A stretch of 21,191 nucleotides of DNA from Sphaeroforma sirkka (Eukaryota > Opisthokonta > Ichthyosporea > Ichthyophonida), in contig LUCW03001008.1 in assembly GCA_001586965.3 (NCBI GenBank), positions 5,001 to 26,191 on the forward strand. Reading direction: 5' to 3'. The translations under genes were made by a program, and so were the position numbers. The notes beneath the pieces were generated by a model. The model was not told the DNA's origin. It saw only the letters and a list, made by a program, of their open reading frames with translations, and ran no database searches. This document shows positions 1 to 21,191 of the stretch, in pieces. Positions within the stretch are counted from its first letter, which is position 1; every line of letters begins with the position of its first letter.

Positions 1-264
1 AGTTCGTTGTCTGTCAATAGTGTGATAGGCTTTATTTTAGGGGGTCGGAAAACCTGCAAAGGCCCAGGACTTAAAGATACATGGGACAAATGGCAATAGC
101 CAACCAGATCACTCCATTCGCTAATAGATATGTCGTCATGTTCTGCTCCTCACAGTATCGTAAGCTATATCCTGGGCTTGAGTAACCTGCATTCACCTAA
201 ACGGCAACAGCCAATCACATAGCGCCTTCTATTAATAGACATTTCACCTCTCCTCTCCCCACAG
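1..264 (+). other. End of an upstream TOR intron with a duplicated acceptor
   Basis: This is the 3' part of the intron that precedes the first exon in the window; it ends in a pyrimidine-rich stretch and CACAG at 260-264. It contains a tandem copy of its own acceptor and of the exon start: CTCCTCACAG at 146-155 followed by 17 bases at 164-180 identical to 273-289 (offset 109). The sequence before each copy also matches (CAATAGCCAA at 92 versus CAACAGCCAA at 205). A third, weaker copy may lie at about 20-60. The copy cannot replace the exon because it lacks the GTGATCGG codons for the catalytic loop. Confidence 0.75.
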
Positions 265-13532
<13,268 letters not shown>

Positions 13533-13900
13533 TGACTTCACCCTGAGCTCCCCTATAAACATGTCGAACGACATATAATCCTATTTTTTTAGGGTTTTTA
13601 TAAAACCCTATACCGCAAATGTGGCGGTATCCACCTCTCAGCAGCCCCCCGTGTCGAGAAGTCCGTCAAGAAAGAGGATAGGATCAACATAGACGCGTTT
13701 GAAAGCTCATAGTGTAAGCTTCATACCACAAGTGTGAATGTGGGTATAGTGTATGCTTCATACCACGAGTGTGAATGTGGGTCGGATTAGTTGCCGATAT
13801 GTGCAATCGAGTACTCTAATTCTGCTGTCCCAACAGGAGCTCTGATATATAGTGTTGTAGTCAAGCACACTCACTATACTCGTAGCTGATAAGTGTGACG
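13533..13900 (+). other. TOR 3' flank: 3' UTR and short duplications
   Basis: The TOR transcript should end here, but no canonical poly(A) signal is visible. A near-palindrome of telomere-like motifs lies at 13591-13609 (AGGGTTTTTATAAAACCCT), directly followed by TACCGC...GCGGTA at 13611-13629 with 6-base arms. Two frames are open between 13593 and about 13690-13710 after a TTTTTTTAG acceptor-like site. A ~40-bp tandem duplication (TTCATACCACAAGTGTGAAT at 13720, TTCATACCACGAGTGTGAAT at 13759) follows. Confidence 0.6.
13713..13785 (+). repeat. ~40-bp tandem duplication
   Basis: AGTGTAAGCTTCATACCACA and the following GTGTGAATGTGGGT are repeated immediately as AGTGTATGCTTCATACCACG with the same tail. 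The two copies differ at a few positions. Confidence 0.85.
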
Positions 13901-13995
13901 GCAAAGATAGTGCCGCCATATCTTTGCCCAGTTGTGTTGGGCACTGTCTGGGGGATGGTGCCATCGCAGCCCTACCACCGGTAGTAGTTTGAATT
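13900..13995. other. Cluster of four adjacent inverted repeats
   Basis: GGCAAAGATA (13900-13909) pairs perfectly with TATCTTTGCC (13919-13928). TGCCCA (13925-13930) pairs with TGGGCA (13938-13943), so the first two stems overlap and may be alternatives. GATGG..CCATC at 13956-13967 and CTACC...GGTAG at about 13973-13985 follow. Such density of short hairpins in 90 bases may mark a structured RNA or a small mobile element end, but I recognise no known family. A frame open on + through the same bases (ILVADKCDGKDSAAISL) is an alternative reading. Confidence 0.4.
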
Positions 13996-14118
13996 TGCTT
14001 GTTCCTGTCTCTACGATTGAGGACAGATGTCTACGATGCGCAATTAAGGTTTCATCATCCAAAAACAAGGAGAGACAACATTAAATGATTGTATTTACTG
14101 GCTCCTATCAACGACTGA

Positions 14119-14328
14119 TGGTATTATGGTTTAGGGTTTTCTACTAGTGTGTACTGTTTAGTTGCTTGCCCCCAAGCAGGGACGTTTGCTAGGCATCGAT
14201 GCATAAAGTGCAGGTTCGTTAATGATCACAAGATATGTGGTGAAACTGTGAAAGCTCGTGTGCATATCGCCCATGGAGATCTGAATCTGGGCTCCCAAAG
14301 TTTTGTTGTGATTAGCAGTATTTACTGA
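14119..14328 (+). other. Unassigned segment open on both strands
   Basis: On + a frame without ATG runs to TGA at 14326-14328 and includes RCIKCRFVNDHKICGETVK and ARVHIAHGDLNLGSQ; on - the frame reading MGDMHTSFHSFTTYLVIINE also stays open to 14158. I recognise neither. The + frame could be an exon after ACTGTTTAG at 14160, with a C-x2-C pattern, but 50-60 open codons are not strong evidence. TTTAGGG occurs at 14130. Confidence 0.2.
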
Positions 14329-14373
14329 TGCTTGGAATTTCAAATACCTCACAAGAAATTCAATATACACATG

Positions 14374-14610
14374 ATGCGTATGCCTGTGTAGTGTATGTGT
14401 ATATGCCTGTGTAGTGTATGTGTGTATGCCTGTGTAGTGTATGTGTGTATGCCTGTGTAGTGTATGTGTGTATGCCTGTGTAGTGTATGTGTGTATGCCT
14501 GTGTAGTGTATGTATGTATGCCTATGTAGTGTATGTATGTATGCCAATGTAGTGTAAGTGTGTATACCTGTGTAGTGTATGTGTGTATGCCTGTTTAGTG
14601 TATGGCGTAT
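14374..14610 (+). repeat. 23-bp tandem repeat, ~10 copies
   Basis: The unit is TATGCCTGTGTAGTGTATGT plus GTG, with the TGCC motif for instance at 14404 and 14427. Copies at the right-hand end are more divergent (TGCCTATG, TGCCAATG). Confidence 0.93.
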
Positions 14611-14924
14611 GCATAGTTGTCATGGATCAATATATTTTATTTATTTTATCGAGTCAGGAAGTAGCACATGTGCTTAACTGGTCAATTGAGCGCTTATAAC
14701 AGATACATCATGTATTTATCACATTGCAAGGCTAGTAGGCTGTACTGGCTAGAATATTGATTTAGTCTGCGTTGACAGTGTAAATTAACTGAATACAGAA
14801 TAAAAACGAAAAGTAGTCATCATTTAGATGCTCTCAATCCATATGATTTAAAACAGCACCAGATAGTTGTGGATAAAATGTACAAATCGTCAGATTCAGC
14901 TATGTTTCCTATTTTCAACACAGC
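14611..14924. other. No recognisable feature
   Basis: AT-rich, non-repetitive sequence between two arrays. I see no gene, RNA or motif in it. Confidence 0.6.
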
Positions 14925-15375
14925 CTCATTCTATTGATTATGCTACTTGCTATTGATTATGCTACTTATTCAATTGATTATACTACTTACTCTATTGATT
15001 ATGCTACTTATTTTATTGATTATGCTACTTATTCTATAGATTATACTACTTACTCTATTGATTATGCTACTTATTTTATTGATTATGCTACCTATTCTAT
15101 TGATTATGCTACTTATTCTATTGATTATACTACTTACTCTATTGATTATGCTACTTATTTTATTGATTATGCTACCTATTCTATTGATTATGCTACTTAT
15201 TCTATTGATTATGCCACTTATTCTATTGATTATACTACTTATTCTATTGATTATGCTACTTATTCTATTGTTTATGCTACGTATACTATCGATTATGCTA
15301 CTTATTCTGTTGATTATTCTACCTATTCTAATTGTTTGTGCTACTTATTCTTTTGATTGTGCTACTTATTTTATG
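14925..15375 (+). repeat. 21-bp tandem repeat, ~20 copies
   Basis: The unit is CTATTGATTATGCTACTTAT plus T, with common variants TTTATTGATTATGCTAC and CTATTGATTATACTAC. The period is a multiple of three, so frames stay open (heptapeptide IDYATYS in one frame, leucine/isoleucine-rich in another). Three frames being open at once argues against coding. Confidence 0.93.
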
Positions 15376-15399
15376 ATCCTTATTGGCCTTGTTGTGTTT

Positions 15400-16900
15400 A
15401 CCTGTGAACGCATATTATTGATTCTGTAATATTTATTTGTTACGATCGTTATCGTCATTGCTATATTCACCTGTGAACCTCTATGCATGCAATACAAAAT
15501 CTTATATATTGTTTGCTTAACCATTTTACTGATTAATCCAAACAAAGATGGTATCCACGAGTTGGTTAGCTTGTACAGAGATCAGAACGTACGTATATGC
15601 GCTCGGGCAGCATTATCTACATTAGTACATTTTTAAGAAAAATTGAAATGGATGGCAGAAGCATATATGTAAACGATGATAGTTGGCGGGATGAATACTT
15701 TGTAATGTACCAGGTGGGTACGCGAACAATCATACATACAATAAGATGACTCAGAACAGACATGACAGTTCTATAGTAACTTAGAATAGACATGTTAACT
15801 GTAACATATTTTGCATTAATACCCATTGCAGCCCCATGAGCGCTTCGAATCATATAGCGATCGTGAAGAGAGTGCTACAAGATCGAGGTCTTGTTGTCCT
15901 TTTTTGGAACAAAGTTGCTCACGTTTGCAGAGGACTATCGCGTGTCGCAAAGAAACATTACATTTAGGTACACATCCATTATTTCTTTCTCGCTGCTCAT
16001 AGTTACCATCGCATAGCTATTTCAAATTGAAGCCACCAAACTCTGGATTGAAAGTAAGTACCTTCAGACGAATGGGTACCAAGGACAGTTGGATTCATTC
16101 CTATAGGAAGTGGGCTCAGTATGTATTTATGAAAAGCATTGCATGTAGGATTTGGCTCCAGACGCTATGGTAGTGCTTTCCGGAGTCCGTGTTTTGAGAA
16201 TGAGCACGATTTATTTATCACGCAGAGATGACAAACGATCTGATATGTCGGCCGATTTGAAGCAGATGTACAAGATTACCTTCTATAAAACGTTAAGTAG
16301 GGCGCAACAGACGTCGATCATGCACATCAATACATAAATATATATAAATCTCATGGCGTGTACAAATGTGTCTACTGTCTATTGTAGAGAAAGCGGACGA
16401 GCAATTGATTGATATCAATTTGGGGGTTTGGTCGAATGACTGGGACAAAATCTGACAGAGGATTGCCTTTCATAAAACCGAATTATCCGGGTATGTGGCT
16501 CATACTTTACGTGTGTGTATCAATGGAAGCCATGAAGACAACAGTACAGTATATCAACGATCTTGTGTGCTGTGACATTTTAAACATCTTTCAACCCAAC
16601 GATTGAAAGCTGTGGACAAAAGTAAATAATGAGGTGTCAAACAGGCGCCATATTGATCTCCGAAGACACAGTCGAGTATTCTAGACACCGTGTGCTTACC
16701 TCTGACAAGTTTCAGTACACAATCACTTGATCGGTCCGAACAAACATACGTTGCGTTCAACTAATATTTAATCTATCACTTTAATTTACAGTACATTGAT
16801 ATAGAGTATATGGTTATACAGGACACTGTCACACTCCAAATCCTAACAACGTTTAACAAGCACTTGCAAGGGCTCGCTAAAAATACGGACTGAAGATTCG
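15400..16900 (+). other. Non-repetitive region with possible exons of an unidentified gene
   Basis: This is the longest stretch without clear arrays. On + several short open frames end in or near splice-like signals. Frame 15487-15636 includes DGIHELVSLYRDQNV then RICARAALSTLVHF, which fits the spacing of an armadillo/HEAT repeat (G-I..LV.L...V...A..AL..LV). Frame 15836-15967, beginning after CCCATTGCAG, reads NHIAIVKRVLQDRGLVVLF. A strong donor GTAAGTACC stands at 16050. Frame 16152-16337 after GCATGTAG reads DLAPDAMVVLSGVRVLRM. Frame 16387-16455 after CTATTGTAG reads EKADEQLIDINLGVWSNDW. A last one ends at 16893. I cannot join them with confidence and do not recognise a family. Chance open frames of this length are common. 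Confidence 0.25.
16792..16893 (+). CDS. Candidate terminal exon of an unidentified gene
   Basis: A pyrimidine-rich stretch and TTAATTTACAG at 16781-16791 make a good acceptor. It is followed by 33 open codons (YIDIEYMVIQDTVTLQ, then ILTTFNKHLQGLAKNTD) and TGA at 16891. After the stop no comparable open frame follows, and AT-rich repeats start within 200 bases, as expected beyond a gene end. The protein family is unknown to me. The start assumes phase 0, and no upstream exon is certain. Confidence 0.25.
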   Translation, partial: YIDIEYMVIQDTVTLQILTTFNKHLQGLAKNTD

Positions 16901-17079
16901 ATTAAAAACATGTTGAATTGCGATGATCATAAAGGCAAGGTGTTTAGCAAGTTCGCTTCCAGCACGCATGAGCTGCCGTTATTATTTAAAATCATACACC
17001 ACCACAATTAAACACGGAGGCACAGGCACCACGTATAAGAGAACCATACGAACAAAGTACTGACTAGGAAAATAGACTA

Positions 17080-17745
17080 AGTGGTAGCAGATACAAGTAT
17101 AAACATAGGTGTACACGTATATTGTGGTAAATTTAGTATAAAAGTAGCAGTATATACATAAATTGAAGTATAAATTGTATATAAGTAGCAGCATATACAA
17201 GTATGAATAGTTATTTATTGAGCTATATTTTGTATATAGGTGGCTGCATATATAAGTTTACACGCATGTACACGTACATATTGAAGTAAACTTAATATAT
17301 AGGCAGTAACTTGTAATAGTATAGACGTATATGTACTCTTTAGGTATATTTAATATATAAGTAGCCGCATATACATATAAATACATATATACACATATAT
17401 ACACATATACACGTATATTGAAGTACATTTAGTATATAGGTAGCTGCATATACACGTATAACCACAAACATGTATATACACTATATTGAGGTATATTTGG
17501 TATATGAGTACCAGAATATACAAGTAGAAATCATAGAAATTTGTATATACAAGTGCATTGAGGTATATTTAGTGATAGAGTCGCAACATATACGAGTATA
17601 ATCACGTATACATACGTATATTGAAGTACTTTTAGTATATAGGTAGTAATAAATCATAGTATCGACGTATATGTACTCACATATTGAATTATATTTAGTA
17701 TAGACGTAGCAATATATCATAGTATAGACGCATAAGTACTCGTAT
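17080..17745 (+). repeat. Degenerate AT-rich tandem repeat (~50 bp)
   Basis: The motif TATATTGAAGTA..TTTAGTATATAGGTAGCAGCATATACA recurs with many changes at roughly 50-bp steps across the region (for example TTTAGTATATAGGTAGC near 17426 and TTTAGTATATAGGTAGT near 17630). Open frames on - (Tyr/Ile/Thr-rich) reflect this composition. Confidence 0.75.
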
Positions 17746-18230
17746 TTTGGATGTATATTATAAATATATTCACGTTTTAACATGTACAATATTATCAACT
17801 ACGATTCGCACCGTTAACCCTACAGCCAGTAAGTTTTGCAGTCACTCGGTGCAAAATGAATCTTTTGTTCTCAAATTAGATACTTCTGCGACTGTGACAC
17901 GACTACAATTGCACAGTAAGGAAATGGTTGTTGCGTCGAGATGCTGAGAATACTATTATTGGGTGATTGTATGTAATTCGATTATTGTTTATCAAACAAG
18001 TACGGCGGTTGGTTAAACCGTTGTGGCATTTTTTTCTTTCTAATGGGTCATGGCCGTTCCCATATTTTTTATTGAACGACGGACAGTCTGAGTATTTCTG
18101 ATTATCTGACAAGGAAGTCTGTTGATCTGACGAGAGACGTAATTCAATTTATCTTTTGAAGTGGAGGCATACTATGGTTCATAAAAACCTCCGACGGACA
18201 TAATATTCATATGTCTTCGAATCCATCATT
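17746..18230. other. Non-repetitive segment, nothing certain
   Basis: A 66-codon frame on + (17747-17947) contains SVQNESFVLKLDTSATVTRL and ends VVASRC. Its second half has a beta-propeller-like alternation, but there is no WD motif. A perfect donor-like AGTAAGT (17829) and an acceptor-like TTTTGCAG stand 12 bases apart, too close for an intron. I do not call a gene. Confidence 0.3.
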
Positions 18231-18480
18231 AGAAGTAGGGACTAGCATGTTTCATAAGTCTGTCCAGCACACTTAAATAAAGAAATAGTCCTGTTTCACA
18301 AATCTTTCCGGCACACAGTGCCATACTAGCTTCATTTGTGTTTGAATGTTTTGCTACCAAAATAGCACCTCTTTAAGTTATGGTGTGTTGGTTTGACTAC
18401 CTTCATCTAGGCTGGTCTCGACTATTGCCCATCATAGCACACCTCTGGGGTATTGTGTTGGTTAAATTTATACCTTCCTT
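18230..18480 (+). repeat. Two short degenerate tandem duplications
   Basis: GTTTCATAAGTCTGTCCAGC near 18249 is echoed by GTTTCACAAATCTTTCCGGC near 18293. TAGCACCTCTTTAAGTTATG with GTGTTGGTT near 18363 is echoed by TAGCACACCTCTGGGGTATT with GTGTTGGTT near 18436. No gene is visible. Confidence 0.6.
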
Positions 18481-18539
18481 TCGGACCGTCTTTCTTATCG
18501 CTTGTATACTGATTCGTTGTGTGGGTCCATGTCCTTAGT

Positions 18540-18725
18540 ACCCATTTGTGCAATCGATATCGCCGTGACCACCAGCTCATTGGCAATAGACCAATCATAA
18601 TTTCGCTTTTCTAATTCTAATCTCAATCGCCAGTTCATTTGCATCGATCGAGCCAATACTAATCTCGCTGTGGTAAAATCCTTATTCCAAATGCCAGTTC
18701 GGTTGGAGCAAAACCAAACCCAGAC
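18540..18725. repeat. Degenerate ~60-bp repeat, three copies
   Basis: The motifs GCCAGTTCATTTGCATCGAT, CACCAGCTCATTGGCAATAG and TGCCAGTTCGGTTGGAGCAA recur about every 60-70 bases, each followed by CCAAT- or ACCAA-type sequence. A 90-codon open frame on - (18495-18767) lies across them; given the repeat origin and the lack of any family motif I do not call it a gene. Confidence 0.5.
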
Positions 18726-18885
18726 CCAATCACACTGTCTACAAGACATGGGAAACCGCCACGGCATCTAGGCCACCGAAATTACTTTCGTATAATTTGT
18801 TAGCCAACGCATATCAGATGCATTATCTGGACGGATGTGACAGACTCCACATAGCTGGGATGGTTGACTACCTGTGGTCCTATGC

Positions 18886-18975
18886 AGAAATACAAGCTAT
18901 GTTTATAGGCTATATCTCTATGCGAAATACAGGCTATGTTTATAGGCTATATCTCTATGTGAAATACAAGCTATA
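18886..18975 (+). repeat. 38-bp tandem repeat, 2.5 copies
   Basis: GAAATACAGGCTATGTTTAT with AGGCTATATCTCTATGCG is repeated almost without change, then once more in a diverged form (GAAATACAAGCTATAGTTAG). Confidence 0.9.
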
Positions 18976-19079
18976 GTTAGATACGATCTCTATGAGCTTC
19001 CACGCGGCAATGTAAACTGGGGTCGTATGCTCCAGGGGGCACGGAGAGCTTATTCCTGTTCATAGCAGCGCTAGTAGAT

Positions 19080-20250
19080 ATAACTGTCTGCTTTATGTGG
19101 CAGTAGTAGATGTGTGCGTTAAGCAGGAATATCAGGTGTCTCTGTGTGCTTGATGCAGGAATAACAGAAACATCTCGTTGCCTTCAGCGTGATATCAGAA
19201 GCATCTGCATGCTTTGTATCTGAATGTTTTGACCTGCAACAACATCTGTACCTGTATATTGTAGGCACCAATAAGGTCGAGATGCTACTAAGCTGTAGTG
19301 ACAGACGTACTTGTATGCTTGTGAGCAGCAGTGATAGACGTACGTGTATGCTTGTGAGCAGCAGTGACAGACGTGCTTGTATGCTATTAAGAAGCAGTGA
19401 CAATTGTACGTCTATGCTTGTGAGCAGCAGCAGACAGAGACGTACTTGCATGCTGCTTAAGCAACAGTGACAATTGTACTTGTATGCTTGTGAGCAGCAG
19501 TGACAGACGTACGTGTATGCTTGTCAGCAGCAGTGACAATTGTACGTCTATGCTTGTGAGCAGCAGTGACAGACGTGTTTGTATGCTATTAAGCAGCAGT
19601 GACAATTGTACGTGTATGCTTGTGAGCAGCAGTGACAGACGTACTTGTATGCTATTCAGCAACAGTGACAAGTGTACGCGCATATGCTTGTGAGCAGCAG
19701 TGACAGACGCACGTGTATGCTATGCTATTAACAACAGTGACAGTGTACGTGTATGCTTGTGAGCAGCAGTGACAGACGTACTTGTATGCTATTAAGCAAC
19801 TGTGACAATTGTACGTATATGCTTGTGAGCAGCAGTGACAGACGTACGTGTATGCTTGTGAGCAGCAGTGACAGACGTACTTGTATGCTATTAAGCAACT
19901 GTGACAATTGTACGTATATGCTTGTGAGCAGCAGTGACAGACGCACGCGATGTATGCTTGTGAGCAGCAGTGACAGACTTAAGTATATGCTTGTGAGCAG
20001 CAGTGACAGACGTACGTGTATACTTGTGAGCAGCAGTGGCAATTGTACTTGTATGCTTGTGAGCAGCCATACATATGTATATGTATGCTTCAGGCAGCAA
20101 TGATAGATATATCCTTATGCTCTAAGCAGCAAATATAGGACATACTAGATGTATATGCATGCTGTAAACGACAATGATAGATATATTCTCTTGCGGTCAG
20201 CACCAATGATAGATATAGTTCTATGCTTCAGGTAGCAATGATGGATGTAT
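19080..20250 (+). repeat. 33-bp minisatellite, ~24 clear copies with degenerate flanks
   Basis: The unit is GTGTATGCTTGTGAGCAGCA plus GTGACAGACGTAC; clear copies run from about 19290 to 20070. Two variant types (GACAGACGTAC and GACAATTGTAC; CTTGTGAGCAGC and CTATTAAGCAAC) alternate. A three-unit, 99-bp block is repeated (19771 and 19870 start identical blocks). Less regular copies extend to about 19080 on the left and 20250 on the right, which looks like old edges and a young centre. Open frames on both strands (MLVSSSDRRTC and LLLTSIHVRLS patterns) are due to the period being a multiple of three. Confidence 0.93.
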
Positions 20251-20345
20251 CCGTTCTTTCCGGCGGGGGTGCACGCATCTTCGTGTCGCCCTCTTGGGCG
20301 TCACACCATTCTATCGCTCGACACAGCGTGAATTGCAGCTCCTGC

Positions 20346-20381
20346 GATAGGGTTTAGGGTTGAGGGTTTAGGGTGTAGGTC
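20346..20381 (+). repeat. Telomere-like (TTTAGGG)n tract
   Basis: AGGGTTTAGGGTTGAGGGTT and the following TAGGGTGTAGG give about four imperfect TTTAGGG units, G-rich strand on +, the opposite orientation to the tracts in the TOR introns. Confidence 0.8.
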
Positions 20382-20399
20382 GTAGTCGAGCTTTGGGCC

Positions 20400-21191
20400 A
20401 ACCGGACAGCTATATTCATCTGAAATTTCAGGTAATCGACCGGAGATTCAGTAAAAACTGATATGGGGATATGAGATGGGTGTTCAATATCGTCGTAGTT
20501 CATGGTGCATAATGCGATTACATACGTTTAACTGCTGTTATAATTATTGAGTAGTCCGTATTTATCATTTCTCACATGGTCACTCGTCTCAGAGATTTAA
20601 GGTATTAGGGTTCAGATACGTAGCAATACATGCGTGGTAAGCGTAAGATTCCAAGCTCTGTAGGTAGCACTTTGATCTCGACCATACAAGCATTTATATG
20701 GGTTGTGTTGATCGTAACCGTGCCGGTACATACACCCGTGCACTGGAAGTATAATGTGCAACTCGTCACTATTAAGAACACACATACTCGACTCGGCAAT
20801 ACGGGTGAAAAATATGAGCTATAATTGACACAATTAGATGTTACATTCAGCCATTAAAATATCAGAAACTATGTTCCACTATCTGGATCAAAGACGGTCT
20901 TCGGCGGTAAGAGAGTACGAATGCGCAATGTTGGACACAAACGTGGTGGTTTGTAGTATGATGAACAATCCTCCACTATCGGCCATTTATATTGAGAACA
21001 CATTCTCTCAAAAATATGAGTACAAGTATGCCCTATGATGGACAGAGACATGGTGACTTGAAGTTTGGAAACAAAGAAGTTCTAAATTTAGAACACACCT
21101 TCTCGGCAATATGTGCATAAGTGTGCGCCACATCGCGCAGCCGGTTACACAGCGAGCGAATCTACACGTCAGGAATCATAACCTGCAACCA
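20400..21191. other. Degenerate dispersed repeats, no supported gene
   Basis: Related pieces TTAAGAACACACATACTCGA (near 20771), TTGAGAACACATTCTCTCAA (near 20991) and TTTAGAACACACCTTCTCGG (near 21087) recur, the first two each followed by an AAAATATGAG motif and the third by the shorter CAATATGTG, which suggests old duplications. Open frames of 60-66 codons exist on both strands but show no known motif. Confidence 0.5.

Noticed and set aside
14158..14547. 129-codon minus-strand frame
   Set aside because: Its N-terminal half is the 23-bp array; the rest has no recognised motif and overlaps an equally open plus-strand frame.
14934..15429. 140- and 123-codon frames (IDYATYS heptads; Leu/Ile-rich)
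   Set aside because: Product of the 21-bp array; different frames are open together and no family or signal is recognised.
15840..15860. TTCGAATC as a tRNA T-loop (also at 18218)
   Set aside because: No acceptor, D or anticodon stems can be drawn around either site.
18495..18767. 90-codon minus-strand frame
   Set aside because: It overlies a degenerate ~60-bp repeat and shows no known domain.
19119..20103. Serine/leucine-rich open frames on both strands
   Set aside because: Product of the 33-bp array; open on both strands over the same bases.

Overview
The window is eukaryotic nuclear DNA. It carries the 3' end of one recognisable gene, a target-of-rapamycin (TOR/mTOR) protein kinase on the + strand. 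It is split into six exons (265-414, 1771-1875, 10044-10147, 11138-11256, 12814-12950, 13517-13532). All five introns inside the window have GT-AG ends and compatible phases, and the joined exons give 209 residues plus a stop. They run from the kinase catalytic loop (GDRHPSN) through HIDFGD, the short regulatory linker and the FATC domain to the invariant C-terminus GWCPFW. The start of the gene lies left of the window.

Region by region: 1-264 is intron with a duplicated splice acceptor. The span 265-13532 is the TOR 3' end, over 95 % intron. Intron 2 holds a 7.7 kb array of about 188 units of a 41-bp minisatellite. Introns 3 to 5 hold 18-bp, 51-bp and 39-bp arrays and (TG)n/(TA)n tracts. From 13533 to 15400 there are short duplications, hairpins, a 23-bp array and a 21-bp array. 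From 15480 to 16900 the sequence is non-repetitive and may contain exons of a second + strand gene that I cannot identify. From 17080 to 20260 there are more degenerate tandem arrays (AT-rich ~50 bp, ~60 bp, 38 bp, 33 bp). The rest is degenerate sequence without a supported gene.

The most unusual signal is at the exon boundaries. Five of the six exons show tandem copies of their splice acceptor just upstream, often with the first part of the exon included, and at least two show copies of the donor just downstream. Examples are the acceptor of exon 3 (copy 91 bp upstream), the acceptor of exon 4 (three copies), the donor of exon 4 (six copies in a 51-bp array) and the start of exon 5. The introns seem to have grown partly by duplications that captured exon-intron junctions, leaving decoy splice sites and eroded pseudo-exons. 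The array periods, telomere-like CCCTAAA/TTTAGGG tracts and the 16-base coding part of the last exon add to this picture.

Lineage: the TOR sequence (LMAVLEAFVYDPLINWRLM) reads as opisthokont-like to me, whereas TTTAGGG-type motifs are best known from plants and several algal or protist groups. An intron-rich, repeat-rich unicellular eukaryote fits, for example a unicellular relative of animals, but the sequence alone does not settle it.
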